This document shows positions 36,901-44,192 of a stretch of DNA of 64,000 bases, piece by piece. The stretch covers positions 20,597,495 to 20,661,494 of the forward strand of contig NC_050475.1 of assembly GCF_013373865.1 (NCBI RefSeq), in the 5' to 3' direction. The notes beneath the pieces were generated by a model that saw only the letters and a program-made list of their open reading frames with translations, was not told the origin of the DNA and ran no database searches. Within the stretch, counting starts at the first letter, position 1. Each line of letters begins with the position of its first letter. This DNA comes from Monomorium pharaonis. Its lineage: Eukaryota; Arthropoda; Insecta; Hymenoptera; Formicidae. The position numbers were made by a program, and so were the translations under genes.

Positions 36901-39354
36901 CCTCGCTATCAGAACATCACGCGACGCGTGGGATTTTCTTGTAATGGCGATAAAAAAAGAATAAATTTTTGTACAAACGAGAGGTTTTCGGTAATTAAAA
37001 TTATTCTTTTTATCTTATTTACTATTTTATCCGAAATCTCGTTTGTAACAAATACTTTTTCTCTTAAGTTACGGCTTTTGGAAAGTTAATCTACTTAGTC
37101 ATGTGTGTGTGTATGTGTGCGCGGTAAGAATGTGAAGGTCGATGCGACGAGTCGTTTTGGCTGGGATTTAGACTCCTCGGCCCTTGCACCTCAGTGCTCG
37201 AAACCTCGTCTCTCTTGGGTTTGGAACAACTCCAAAGAGATCCTCCCTTCCGCTCGTACTCTATCTTTCTCCTCGCCACCCGTTGCGTTCGCATGAAGTG
37301 CTGAATTGACACGTAATTACGGAAATTCGACGCCCTAACACAACCGATTTTGAACCGGTTTCGTGAAGAATGCTGCTAGGAGAGACCCATGACCAACAGA
37401 TTTAATCCTTTACGAATTGTGATTATACAATCCTGCGACCTCAACCGTGATTGACTGCATTAAAAAAAAAAAAAAAAACCAAAAGCCTTGATTGTCTGGC
37501 TAGTGAATGGTTGAAAATTCAATGGTAGCTTTACAGTTCGATAGAAAACAGTTCGATAGAAAACAGTAGCCGTCCAACTTTTTATGTCACGCGAGCGAAT
37601 AAACACAGGTTCGAACAAGAGAAATGCCCGTTTACGTACAGCTCTGATACAAAACAAAAGCTTTAATAAATGCAATGGAAACATCAAAGGTTAATAATCT
37701 TGGATAGAGCACAATTTTTAAAAAGACATTTCTCGTCTAGAATAAAAAAATAAGCAATTTTGATGAATTTAAAAGAAAGATCCGTAAGAAAAATTCAAAA
37801 ACACATTAGGTGGTTTTCGCTCAATTTGCTTGATTCTCAAGTAAAATTCTTATAATTTTATCAAAAAGTAATAATAAATATAAGAGTAAATAATTTTTAT
37901 TCTTATAACATTTTAATTATACAATTATATTAATTCTGTTTAAAGAGCTAATACAAAAAGATACAGAAAAATATAAATTAAACTCTGAAATTATACATAA
38001 GTATTAATAAATCCTTGCACATTACACGTTCACGAAACCGATCGCCAAACGTTAACGACTTTATTAAAAAACCAAACGTTTGATTAACTAACCAACCACA
38101 CATTGCCTAACCCAGAGTTACTACATACAATAACCCATTATTTAATATTATTCCCTGTAAGAAGTAATTGCTGTTGCCTGATAACAACTCCGTTTTTTTA
38201 TTCTCTTTCCACTGCATACGACGTCAAGACGTGCATACAATGTACATACGTAGTGTCGATAAGTAAAAGCAATTCTCGCGTCCATCGCTCGAGGCCCATC
38301 TCTCTCTTTTTGTTTCTCGTTTATTTCCTTCGTACAGGCGATGCCGGTGGCGGCAATGCCCCTTCAACGGAAGAAGTCACTGCCGGACGTGGCGCAGCCG
38401 ATCCAGCTCACGGCCACGGCGCCATTGTCGAGGGAAGAAGTCAGTATCCTGAGCAGCATGAGACGCGAGGAGATCCGCAGGCAGATCGACGAGAGCGAGA
38501 GGCTCAGGGCAAACCCGCTTTTGTACCTGGTCAGTCCGCAGGTGAAAGTGAGTATCCCCTTTGTGGGCGCGCGTGTGTGTGTGTGTGTATCTCTTATCTG
38601 ACCGTCGAAACGATGGTCGATGTTTTGACATATAAAAGCAATGGGAGGCACGCACGGCGCGGTGCGGCACTTGGCAGAGTGTTACGGTTTATTTCGGAGT
38701 CGAGTCCTGCGTCTCGGTTTGCCGCGCAAAAATATAACGCACGCGAGAAACGCGCGACGACTCTATAATAGGGTTCTCGCGCGCGGTCTTTCTAGAAATC
38801 GGTCTGTCCGCTCGGTCCGGTTTCGCGGGCGAGGGGATCGAGTAAAGCTACCCCCGCACGCGTGGAATGCAAGCGGGACGCTTTTTCGATGAAAAGCATT
38901 GAAGTATATATATCAGGGTGAGTTTCTTAAGGTGTCCAATTAATCGATGAGAAGATAAAAGGGACTGTTGTGTGATATCAGCGATAACAATCGGGATAAT
39001 AATTTTTAAAAATTACACGAACGAGAGAAGCGCTCGAATTATAGAAAACCTTAAGAGATTCACCCCTGTATATTCGAGATGAAAAACGGTAACGGAAGTA
39101 ACGGAACGGTTTCGCTCGTATTATAACGTCGGTATGAATCATCTCTCTCTCTCTCTCTCTGTGTGGCGTTCTCGCCGAAAATTCTTGGCTCCGACTCTGA
39201 GCGACGCGACGGAGCTGAGAGAAAAAGACACACGAACGTAACGTCCCCGTGATGTTGTTGTTTCCAGGACTGGTTCTCCCGGCAGCAGCTCGTGATGCTG
39301 GTGCTCTTCATCAACATATCCCTAGCTCTGATGTTTTTCAAGCTGCTGACGTAG
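3713..39354 (+). CDS. JP: Junctophilin gene (5'-partial; ten coding exons in window)
   Basis: Junctophilins tie the ER/SR to the plasma membrane: N-terminal MORN repeats bind plasma-membrane lipids and a C-terminal segment anchors in the ER/SR, placing voltage-gated Ca channels next to ryanodine receptors. The spliced exons here are 3713-3924, 22656-22951, 23178-23345, 23660-24760, 24923-25003, 25592-25800, 26505-26642, 26843-27107, 38338-38547 and 39268-39354. They sum to 2767 nt, about 921 residues plus stop. All junctions are GT-AG and keep phase. Six MORN repeats are visible (YEGQWQNGKRHGLG, YRGEWTQGFKGRYG, YEGTWSSGLQDGYG, YQGQWLRGMRHGYG, YLGEWKNDKRTGFG, YEGEWFNNRKYGYG). Vertebrate junctophilins have eight, so the first two and the start Met lie upstream of the window. 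The joining helix, divergent region and tail anchor all follow in family order. The family call is very secure; exact exon ends in the divergent region rest on phase and conservation only. Confidence 0.96.
6444..6616. mobile_element. Short palindromic MITE-like element
   Basis: Two 34-base arms (6444-6477 and 6583-6616) are inverted copies with about four mismatches, sharing CAACTCCGATTA and TCGTTGATTAAAG. A related fragment (TTAATCGTTGATTAAA) follows just downstream at about 6628-6643. No coding capacity. Confidence 0.65.
6776..6817. repeat. GA microsatellite
   Basis: A nearly pure (GA)n run in the large junctophilin intron. Confidence 0.95.
8424..8456. repeat. Perfect 15-bp inverted repeat, 3-base loop
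   Basis: The arm ATTAATCCATACGAT at 8424-8438 is exactly reverse-complemented at 8442-8456 around GAT. It would form a stable hairpin or cruciform. It lies in AT-rich intron. Confidence 0.9.
9065..9268. mobile_element. Palindromic MITE with CACTGA ends
   Basis: The left arm carries CACTGAAAGAAAAAAATGC, then AGATTCAAATAAATATTTCT. The right arm carries the inverted copy and ends CTCTCAGTG. The arms are about 60-70 bp, and the middle (TAGTATTTATTT..., ACTATTACTTGT) pairs too, so nearly the whole element folds. The ends resemble those at 11962-12182. Confidence 0.75.
9625..9654. repeat. CTAC tetranucleotide repeat
   Basis: Five to six CTAC units with one variant (CAAC), in a GC-rich intronic island. 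Confidence 0.9.
9765..9839. repeat. Long CT microsatellite
   Basis: About 37 uninterrupted CT units, the longest microsatellite in the window. It creates spurious Ser-Leu and Arg-Glu open frames on the two strands. Confidence 0.98.
11574..11793. repeat. Dispersed repeat, copy A
   Basis: It shares order and sequence blocks with 13467-13697: AATATTATTTCAGCAA, then CGTTTCAAAA, GTAAAAA, GGGCTTTA/GCGCTTTA with CGCGAG, GAATTCTATTTCT/GAAATTCTATTTCT, AAAAAACCACACAA/AAAAAACTACACAA, and ATTCCTTCAAGAGG/ATTCCTCGAAAAGG. Divergence is roughly a quarter of sites by eye. The element type is unknown. Confidence 0.7.
11962..12182. mobile_element. TA-flanked palindromic MITE, TACACTGAGAAAAA ends
   Basis: It begins TACACTGAGAAAAA and ends with the exact inverse TTTTTCTCAGTGTA. 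The arms extend about 50 bp inward (AAATTTTTCAACT... and ...AGTTGAAAAATTT). The outer TA fits Tc1/mariner-type target duplications. It has no coding capacity. Confidence 0.85.
13467..13697. repeat. Dispersed repeat, copy B
   Basis: Same-orientation partner of 11574-11793, about 1.9 kb away. See that entry for the shared blocks. The partners could be two insertions or an old local duplication. Confidence 0.7.
16240..16715. other. Possible transposon relic
   Basis: This unusual intronic stretch has a palindromic start (GTCTAGAGTCTAGAC, then GGGAGTCTAGACC) and ends in TTCGATT-rich sequence followed by GATTCACACCCCTCTAA. No second copy is in the window, so the repeat status is a guess. Confidence 0.3.
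22656..22951 (+). CDS. JP: Junctophilin exon: MORN repeat 6 and joining region start
   Basis: It continues the split Gly with TYQGQWLRGMRHGYG, then VRASAPFGLASHYKPP, and later SRGGFVLKARSDDPPARR. The vertebrate counterparts are TYQGQWAGGMRHGYGVRQSVPYG and RGGFVL. It then carries a Lys/Arg/Ser-rich stretch (KSLTEKSLKKGILS), as in the family's joining region between the two MORN groups. The acceptor is TCTTGTAG at 22648-22655 and the donor is GTAAGA at 22952. It begins at phase 1 and ends at phase 0. Confidence 0.96.
23178..23345 (+). CDS. JP: Junctophilin exon: Ser-rich joining region
   Basis: This is a 56-codon, phase 0/0 exon. It reads GLKIRKQRSTGDLEKRGTGG, then a Ser-rich run including SSASWMSTESSQSQASASVH and TDSNASFVIE. 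It corresponds to the basic/serine segment of vertebrate junctophilins between MORN repeats 6 and 7 (LRKSESKSS..., SSDANSTISFG). The acceptor is TCGACAG at 23171-23177 and the donor is GTGGGT at 23346. Confidence 0.94.
23660..24760 (+). CDS. JP: Junctophilin exon: MORN 7-8, alpha-helical segment, Gln-rich region
   Basis: This 367-codon exon is the largest in the window. It opens DEQMDASVTETYLGEWKNDK, giving MORN 7, then YEGEWFNNRKYGYG (MORN 8) and the family signature FRDGSKEEGKYKNNVL. The alpha-helical region follows (FRERIEAAVNAAQRASKIA, KADIAISRTATARGKAELAD) and ends in FAPDFRQPG, matching vertebrate LSPDFYQPG. After that the protein diverges: a Thr run around 24265-24300, then Asn/Gln/Ser/Tyr-rich sequence with nine consecutive Gln at 24683-24709. 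The end at CAG/GTGACG (24760/24761) is phase 0. The reading frame stays open through the short intron behind it (see findings). Confidence 0.95.
24683..24709 (+). repeat. CAA/CAG repeat encoding nine Gln
   Basis: A mixed CAA/CAG run of nine codons lies inside the divergent region of junctophilin. The interruptions (CAA among CAG) suggest moderate stability. It is an in-frame low-complexity tract in an already Gln-rich segment. Confidence 0.95.
24923..25003 (+). CDS. JP: Junctophilin exon: small divergent-region exon
   Basis: This is a 27-codon, phase 0/0 exon reading ILHPQQSFTYDSMTFAQMNE then FGAKFYG. The acceptor is TTTGTTTCTAG at 24912-24922 and the donor is GTAAGC at 25004. Both flanks are phase 0, so it could be skipped without breaking the frame. 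It is assigned from splice sites and phase, not from recognised family conservation, and is less certain than its neighbours. Confidence 0.7.
25592..25800 (+). CDS. JP: Junctophilin exon: divergent region, Gln/Tyr and basic part
   Basis: It reads TIIPNQYGPGQMNQYNSQSM, then YAQQTHPSQQYQSDIMDAAR, then PPSSTSLRRNSRVLSPQDRP and GTIGQTLND. The acceptor is TTGATTTCAG at 25582-25591. The donor is GTCTGA at 25801, at phase 2. That junction joins to the exon at 26505 to give LNDRLDHYKRPPSRDSS, a strongly insect-junctophilin-like string, which supports this weak-looking donor. Confidence 0.9.
26505..26642 (+). CDS. JP: Junctophilin exon: RPPSRDSS region
   Basis: It reads LDHYKRPPSRDSSEDRYARA, then HSRLTGSRQPSVDKTIPNPP and SDMLD. 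It is Ser/Arg-rich with several RxxS sites (for example RPPS, SRDSS, SRQPS) that could be kinase targets; that is inference. The acceptor is CATTGTAG at 26497-26504 and the donor is GTGAAT at 26643. It is phase 2 at both ends (begins with the third base of a codon, ends after two bases of the next), so it is a symmetric exon. Confidence 0.92.
26843..27107 (+). CDS. JP: Junctophilin exon: Pro/Gly-rich divergent region
   Basis: It reads STRAPSAIRGGTPLNGSVIG, then ATPTYAAPTPSQFEGALLKN, then DILPSPGQPKRTESLYVARG, 14 consecutive Gly (27054-27095) and IVPK. The acceptor is GCGATCGACAG at 26832-26842 and the donor is GTGAGT at 27108. It starts at phase 2 and ends at phase 0. This is the last exon before the 11.2 kb intron. 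Confidence 0.92.
27054..27095 (+). repeat. GGC/GGT repeat encoding 14 Gly
   Basis: Fourteen consecutive glycine codons, GGC or GGT only, lie in frame in junctophilin near the end of the divergent region. The tract is likely length-polymorphic. Confidence 0.95.
28558..28617 (+). CDS. Candidate alternative last coding exon of junctophilin
   Basis: A pyrimidine/T-rich tract (about 28440-28550) leads to the acceptor CATCCCAG at 28557. Spliced from the phase-0 donor at 27108, the frame reads EASRTVPAFAATSKGRATL and then TGA at 28615-28617. Such a transcript would encode a junctophilin with all MORN repeats but no membrane anchor. A second frame in the same stretch (SKPDGPRLRRNVKGPRNP) is also open but does not fit the phase. 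The evidence is only splice-site quality and GC-rich local composition; it may be chance. Confidence 0.22.
   Translation, partial: EASRTVPAFAATSKGRATL
29416..29542. mobile_element. Short palindromic MITE-like element
   Basis: The arms GTGAAATAACTTCAACCAAA (from 29416) and its inverse ending at 29542 differ at about three of 25 positions. Pairing continues imperfectly outward. The whole element is about 130-140 bp, inside the 11.2 kb junctophilin intron. Confidence 0.65.
30541..30567. repeat. TA microsatellite
   Basis: A pure (TA)n run in the 11.2 kb intron. Confidence 0.95.
30918..30976. repeat. GA microsatellite
   Basis: A (GA)n run with a few interruptions (AAAC, TA, AAA) at its ends. 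Confidence 0.95.
33215..33236. repeat. T homopolymer
   Basis: About 22 T residues followed by ACAG, 55 bases after an ATTAAA at 33155-33160. It could be downstream sequence of a poly(A) site or just a homopolymer. Confidence 0.9.
34273..34303. repeat. GA microsatellite
   Basis: A (GA)n run about 1 kb upstream of the candidate alternative first exon of junctophilin. GA runs are common in insect promoters, but this one alone is not evidence of a promoter. Confidence 0.9.
35221..35407 (+). CDS. Candidate alternative first coding exon of a short junctophilin isoform
   Basis: A strong acceptor (ATTCTCTTCTTCGCAG at 35205-35220) opens an exon whose first ATG is at 35303, with an in-frame TGA at about 35276-35278 upstream and purine at -3. 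The frame reads MFWIEPDEEEEALLCSPALM then ARRASESWIVAPPVE (35 residues) and ends at GAG/GTACGC (35407/35408), phase 0. This is exactly the phase of the exon at 38338. Joined to the last two junctophilin exons it would give a roughly 133-residue acidic-headed, tail-anchored protein with no MORN repeats. As an internal exon in the long transcript it would hit a stop, so a separate promoter is implied. I know of no family match for the 35 residues. Confidence 0.5.
35476..35497. repeat. A homopolymer
   Basis: About 22 A residues just downstream of the candidate alternative first exon. Confidence 0.95.
36054..36770. mobile_element. Non-autonomous DNA transposon-like repeat, copy 1
   Basis: The left end begins CAGGATTGGAAAATAACT. 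The right end is its imperfect inverse, ending TAACTTTTTCAATCTTG. The internal AT-rich sequence matches 50205-51130 in blocks such as ATTGATCCTATAATTTTGAA and GCATAAACATTACGAAA. No coding capacity; type unknown. Confidence 0.6.
37533..37567. repeat. 15-bp tandem repeat, about 2.3 copies
   Basis: ACAGTTCGATAGAAA occurs twice in tandem, followed by ACAGT. It is intronic. Confidence 0.9.
38338..38547 (+). CDS. JP: Junctophilin exon: pre-anchor basic/coiled segment
   Basis: This is a 70-codon, phase 0/0 exon. It reads AMPVAAMPLQRKKSLPDVAQ, then PLSREEVSILSSMRREEIRR and QIDESERLRANPLLYLVSPQ, then VK. A charged, probably helical stretch (SREEVSILSSMRREEIRRQI) precedes the anchor. The acceptor is TTCGTACAG at 38329-38337. 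Two donors are adjacent: CAG/GTGAAA at 38542 and AAA/GTGAGT at 38548. I chose the second as the better consensus; using the first would drop only Val-Lys. Confidence 0.94.
38570..38588. repeat. GT microsatellite
   Basis: A (GT)n run 20 bases after the splice donor at 38548. Confidence 0.9.
39140..39160. repeat. CT microsatellite
   Basis: A (CT)n run about 110 bases upstream of the acceptor of the last junctophilin exon. Confidence 0.9.
39268..39354 (+). CDS. JP: Junctophilin last exon: C-terminal ER/SR membrane anchor
   Basis: The 28 residues are DWFSRQQLVMLVLFINISLA followed by LMFFKLLT and TAG at 39352-39354. A single hydrophobic helix of about 19 residues at the extreme C-terminus is the junctophilin tail anchor in the ER/SR membrane (vertebrate ends read IMIVLVMLLNIGLAILFVHFLT). 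The acceptor is GTTGTTTCCAG at 39257-39267. Confidence 0.97.
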   Translation, partial: DWFSRQQLVMLVLFINISLALMFFKLLT

Positions 39355-41567
39355 CAGCCAGCCGACGATCGGGTTCACGGACTCGTGAACGTGGACGTGA
39401 CCTGAGAGACCCGGTGGCACCGCGACGCCTTGGGTCGTCACCGAGCTGGAATTTCGAAAGGAAAAAAAATCGCGGCGGCGATGCGGCCGCGCAATCAAGA
39501 ATCGCGCCAGGAACGGCGCTCTTTCACATCAATTGGGGCGACTCGCTCGGTCTTGCACCACGAGTACGAGGGCACATTTCGATCGGAGAAGCCAACGAAA
39601 AGGGGGAGGGACTCGAAGGGGATTTTATCGCGCGTAGGCGACAGTCGCGAATTTTGAGCGAGGAAATGAAGGAAGAGGTCGACACCGAGAGACGTCGGGG
39701 ATCTACGACGAATTCGCTTTTGAATATTGTAAATTAAAAAGGATTTGAGCGTCGAAAAAGATGTAAAAAGCAGGGGGAAATGATGGAGAGAAGAAAATTA
39801 TGGTTTAAAGGAGTTTAAAATGACGGCTGCAGTTTCGAAAGTCTGGATTTCCTGACAAATTTCGTGCGGTCCGTAGATTTGTCGCTTAGATCCTTTTTAA
39901 TTGGCAGTCTAACGTGCGAAACATTTGGAAACATGTTGGAACATGTTGGAAACATTTTTTGATGAGAAAAAAACCGGAACGATGACACTCCCGGGCGCAG
40001 TTTGTCGTTTGCGCGAGAGGGAGGCACATCGACACACACGTCTTTTGGAAACGGGGAGGGCGGGGGCGGCGGTATCGCGCACCCTCCCGCCGCCTGTTTA
40101 TCATACCTATTTTTACACCAAGTACTTTAATAACTTAATACTAATTGTAAGGGCAGGTCGAGCCCTCTCACGGACGGGCCGCCGATCGAAAATCGTATCC
40201 GGCGCACGGATCTTCTTCTCTAGTCATAATTTTTCCCTCTTCTGACGATCGGCTCGAGCGCAGCGACCGCGGCGATCGGCTTTTGAACGACGGTGTCAGC
40301 CATTTTGTCGCGCAATACGAGATCGAATTATCTGAACCTCGTACTTACGATTTCTTCAAAGGCAGCATTTGTTGTTCAACAGCGATTGTAACTGTAGCCG
40401 TGATGCCGACACAAAGACTCGTTAATTACGCCGAGCATTTATAGCGTTCCGTGACGATTGCGGTAAATTCGTAAGTCGTAAGAGGAAGGTTTACCGTACA
40501 GGCAGAAAAGAAGTACGTAAAGAGTATCTCATAATCCGCGAATTTTTACGAGCGAGATTATAGTTACAATTACCGAATCGTCAAATATCGAATACGAATT
40601 CGAGTTCGTCGGTGAATCGCGATAGAAATGAGTTCCCTGACAGAAGTTGCGTCGACCCGGATGTTGAACCGCGCACAAGTCGAGAGGAACGTTTTTTGCC
40701 TGCCGCGAGTACGCATTAGCTCTTGGCGAGGGAAGAGCGAAGGTTGGACGCGCTTGTTTACGCGGAGGAGAAGTTGTCGTTGTTTTTCCCTGAAACACAT
40801 TCTGCGTCTAAGAAAAATATTAATTGCTCAAAACGTGGATGACCTCACGTTTTGCGACAATCGCCACGCACGCGATCGCGATAACACCGTCGTTCCGCAT
40901 CATCGATGCGCAAAATTGAAACGCAGCACACTCCGTACACACAAAACACATACAGCGGCTCTTATCGCGCTCGCGACAAGTGTCTGTCGGGCCTGGAAAT
41001 TAGGAGCAGATTAAGTATGACTTTTACTGACGAGACCTCGCGGAAGGAGATCGGTCCCGTGACCATATTATTATTTGAGACGTAATTAGAACTAATATCA
41101 AACGCTCTTTGATCCACGATATCTCTCAGCGACGTTTTATCTCGTATTTCGCGAAAACGCACAAATCCATCGCGAGACAGAGAGAAACTTGTCTCCCGCG
41201 TTTTTCCTCGCCCACTTTGAAAGGTTTCGCGACTTGGATCAACGATCGGCCTTCCTGCGCTCGAGCGACCGTACCTTTTTTTTTCCTAGCCTCGAGGGCA
41301 TAGCTCTTGTATATCTCTCTAGGTAAATTTGTAAATAATCGTGTAAACGACGATTGCGATTGCAGACTTTGTCTCACGCTACGCGATATATCGTTCTCGC
41401 GCGCTCTCAGATGCAAGCTTGGCCGGATAAGCGAGGGTCATCCGGAAGTCGAGATCGCCTCTCACAAGGGAATGCTCGCGTGACGGAATTACAGGGCCGA
41501 AATTCCCTTCAAACTGACTTTGCAGAATTGAAAACTCTTTTTGCACACGGTTTATACATACGAGAAC

Positions 41568-41573
41568 AATAAA
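41568..41573 (+). terminator. Candidate poly(A) signal AATAAA
   Basis: A canonical AATAAA about 2.2 kb after the junctophilin stop codon. It is followed within 30-60 bases by T-rich sequence. It is a plausible proximal cleavage site. Confidence 0.35.
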
Positions 41574-41685
41574 CATCGAGGGATTCAACTTGAGCTTAAA
41601 AACCAAAGAATTATTGTCGTATGTATATATATTTTAATTTTTTTATTCTTAAGCTTAAGAGTCTCCCGGTATTTATTCTTGTATG

Positions 41686-41883
41686 CACCGAGAGAAATGT
41701 TGCAGATTAGCAAGTAAAGCTTGGTTGACATGCGGGTAATGAAATAACATCATTGCATTAATTACAAAGTTTTGCCATCTTAACAAAATATTTTGATTAC
41801 ACAACGAAACTTTATAATTAACACAACGATATTATTGCATTACTTGCATACCAGCTAAATTTTGCTCAACATTTCTCTCGGTG
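41686..41883. mobile_element. Palindromic MITE with CACCGAGAGAAATGTTG ends
   Basis: The left end CACCGAGAGAAATGTTG is exactly inverted at the right end (CAACATTTCTCTCGGTG). Inner parts (TAGCAAGTAAAGCTTGGTTG; GCTAAATTTTGCTCAAC) and the middle (ATTACAAAGTTTTG; CGAAACTTTATAATT) also pair. It lies in the probable 3' UTR of junctophilin. Confidence 0.8.
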
Positions 41884-43492
41884 TGTATCTTAAACTAGTA
41901 AAAGAGTTTTCAATTCTGCAGAGTGAATTCGAAGAAAATTCGAATCTGTAATGTCGGTAATCCCGTCACGCAAGCGTCTCCACTCAAAGGGTCTCGCTCT
42001 TGTTCATAGCGAAATTAAGCTTCTCTCCTATTCCTTCGCTTTGACAGTGCCAATAACATAGCCAGTGTACTTCCGCGAGAGTAAATTTGATTGGCGACGT
42101 ATGCATTCGCATTCAAATTATGCTCCGAATCCGAAAACATCTTGATTCAAAGCGCGCGAGCGCGTGACTCGAGGTTACGCTAAAAAAAAAACTGTTTTGT
42201 TGTAACGACAAATAATTTGATAAAAAAGTATCGAGCAAAACCTATTTCGTTTTTTACTGTAAAGAAATATTTTTTACTTCTATATATTTCACAGACGCAA
42301 CTAAATTTTTTATTATATAAAATAAAATGTTTGCTATTTAGAAAATCTCATAAACAGTTTTTGCTAAAAATATTAAATTTTTTCTTTTGTTTTGCATAAC
42401 AAAAAATTTTTAGTTCCTTCTACGAAATACATGTGAATAAAAAATAAATTTGTTTATACTAGTAATTTTATTCGATACATTTTAACTGAATTATTTATTG
42501 TTACGTCGAGATATTTTTTCTAGTGTAAAGCATTCGATTTAAATACAGAGGAACGATATTTATATTGAAGCTACGAAGAGCACAAAAGAAACAAATTATT
42601 CTTGTCTGCCGTTCGAACGAACCCAAAGTTTACAGGCGTCAGATTCGTAATGCTGGGTTTACGTTTGGCATCAACCTACGTTTACACATCAGTCTTAATC
42701 GGGTTTAATAACAACCGTAGTTTTTAAGCAGATCGATCATAGCCATTCCACTTTTCTAAGGAACGTCTGTAATTGGCCCGCTTAACAATTAACAATAATC
42801 ATTAAGTTAAACGTAGTCCACCTCGCGATACACGCTTGTGCCTGACAGTAACGTGGTTGTTTCGATGTTAAAAACAAAAATTTTCTTCGATATTATATTC
42901 TATGTAAGAAGAGAGGACGCTGAAGTGAGAAAAGTATCAAATAAAAATGTCAAACGTAAAACCAGCGTGACTAAAAAAAGGGAGCGGGCATCCTTAGGGA
43001 AGACAGACTTTCTTCACGCTAAAGAAAGAATCGGAAGAGAAAGGACGCGTAGACATGGCACATAATAAGTTGAACGTTCCGAATTAGGAGGAGGACCGAC
43101 GGCTTTTTGTCACGAGGTGCATTCGCATAGATATTATACCTATTACGCACATTCGCCGTTGCGGGTCATGCATTGTATATATATTGCTACTATACATATA
43201 AAATTTATTAGTTAGTTATATCGGAAAGAAATTAGCAAAGATTTGATATTGTATAACGTTGAGGGACAAAGAAACATCCGTTGGGAACAAGAGGGGAATT
43301 AGAGTCAGATGAGGACAGGGGCGAGGCGGGGGTAATTTTTGTCACTGACAACAAGCCATATCACTTAATCAAAGGAAATTCATGCGATTCGTATTTTATC
43401 GATTTATTTATTGAGTAAGAAAAATTGGTTCCACCATTTACGAATGCGATGTCATAATATGTATATATTATGATCACGTATATACATACGTA

Positions 43493-43544
43493 AGAGCATA
43501 TGTATATTTTACTTGTTATATCTCTCGATTATTATCGCAATTAG
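43493..43544. repeat. 52-bp direct repeat, copy 1
   Basis: It begins AGAGCATATGTATATTTTAC and matches 44062-44113 at 51 of 52 positions, in the same orientation. Both copies sit around the candidate distal end of junctophilin. Confidence 0.95.
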
Positions 43545-43555
43545 CGCGCATTATC

Positions 43556-43630
43556 CCGTTATTATTGTATATTATTATCATTATTACTATTATATTATTA
43601 TTTGGATTATTATTATCATTATTATTATCG
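43556..43630. repeat. TTA/ATC trinucleotide-rich tract
   Basis: A run of ATT, ATC and ACT triplets that produces artificial Ile-rich open frames. Confidence 0.85.
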
Positions 43631-43765
43631 CTATATCACCATCATGCTGGAATAAAATGCGAATATTTAAAAAGAAACATGAAGGAAGAAATTTTGGTAC
43701 TTTGGAAAACGCGACACTTGAACTTGAGGCCCATTGCCATTGTTAATTTGCGCAAGCAGTGATTC

Positions 43766-43771
43766 AATAAA
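43766..43771 (+). terminator. Candidate distal poly(A) signal AATAAA
   Basis: A canonical AATAAA about 4.4 kb after the junctophilin stop. It is a plausible distal site if the 3' UTR is long. Confidence 0.25.
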
Positions 43772-44061
43772 CTTGTATCATAACAGATAAACGACTCTGG
43801 TAATTGATATCACGACATCTCCGTTATGCCCGCCGGATGGTTGTCGTCTGCGTTGTAAAAACAAAAGAACGCGAGCACAGGCGCAGGAGTGACGTTTGAC
43901 GATTTATCGTATAATCAAACGATCGAGAGTACACACGGAGTGTAGTACTTTCCATTATTCCTGTACGTAAAAACACGCATACGCCCGCACGCACACTTTC
44001 TTTGCGAACCACGGGTGAAAATCGCAACGAAATCAAACGGTGATTTACGCGGTAAACATTC

Positions 44062-44113
44062 AGAGCATATGTATATTTTACTTGTTATATCTCTCGACTA
44101 TTATCGCAATTAG
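44062..44113. repeat. 52-bp direct repeat, copy 2
   Basis: Partner of 43493-43544, spaced 569 bp start to start, with a single T-to-C difference. Similarity drops sharply outside the 52 bp. Confidence 0.95.
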
Positions 44114-44192
44114 TGTGCTAATCGCGTTAAAGTAAATGTTTTCTCGCGCGCGTTCACAACCTGACAAACCGAGAATTTCAGATCTGCGTAGT

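Larger units (their letters stand above)
27108..38337 (+). other. Large junctophilin intron (11.2 kb) with candidate alternative exons
   Basis: The flanking exons are both phase 0 here and join as IVPK/AMPVAAMPL. Inside lie a candidate alternative terminal exon (28558-28617) and a candidate alternative first exon (35221-35407). A hairpin MITE is at 29416-29542, microsatellites are at 30541-30567, 30918-30976 and 34273-34303, homopolymer runs are at 33215-33236, 35476-35497 and 37462-37478, and a transposon-like repeat is at 36054-36770. Moderately GC-rich unique DNA at 28550-33200 could be untranslated sequence of an alternative transcript. Confidence 0.75.
39355..43790 (+). other. Probable junctophilin 3' UTR and downstream DNA
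   Basis: No further coding is supported after the stop at 39352. Positions 39355-40330 are GC-rich and the later part is AT-rich. AATAAA signals lie at 41568-41573 and 43766-43771, and less convincing ones between 42317 and 42450. Long 3' UTRs are common for neuronal and muscle genes in insects, but the true end cannot be fixed from sequence. A MITE lies within it at 41686-41883. Confidence 0.45.

Noticed and set aside
37610..37640. GGTTCGAAC looked like a tRNA B box.
   Set aside because: No matching A box or acceptor/anticodon stems nearby. No tRNA gene was found anywhere in the window.
39249..39737. A 162-codon frame overlapping the last junctophilin exon.
   Set aside because: It is another frame over the anchor exon and 3' UTR. 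The conserved frame (DWFSRQQL...FFKLLT) is the real one.
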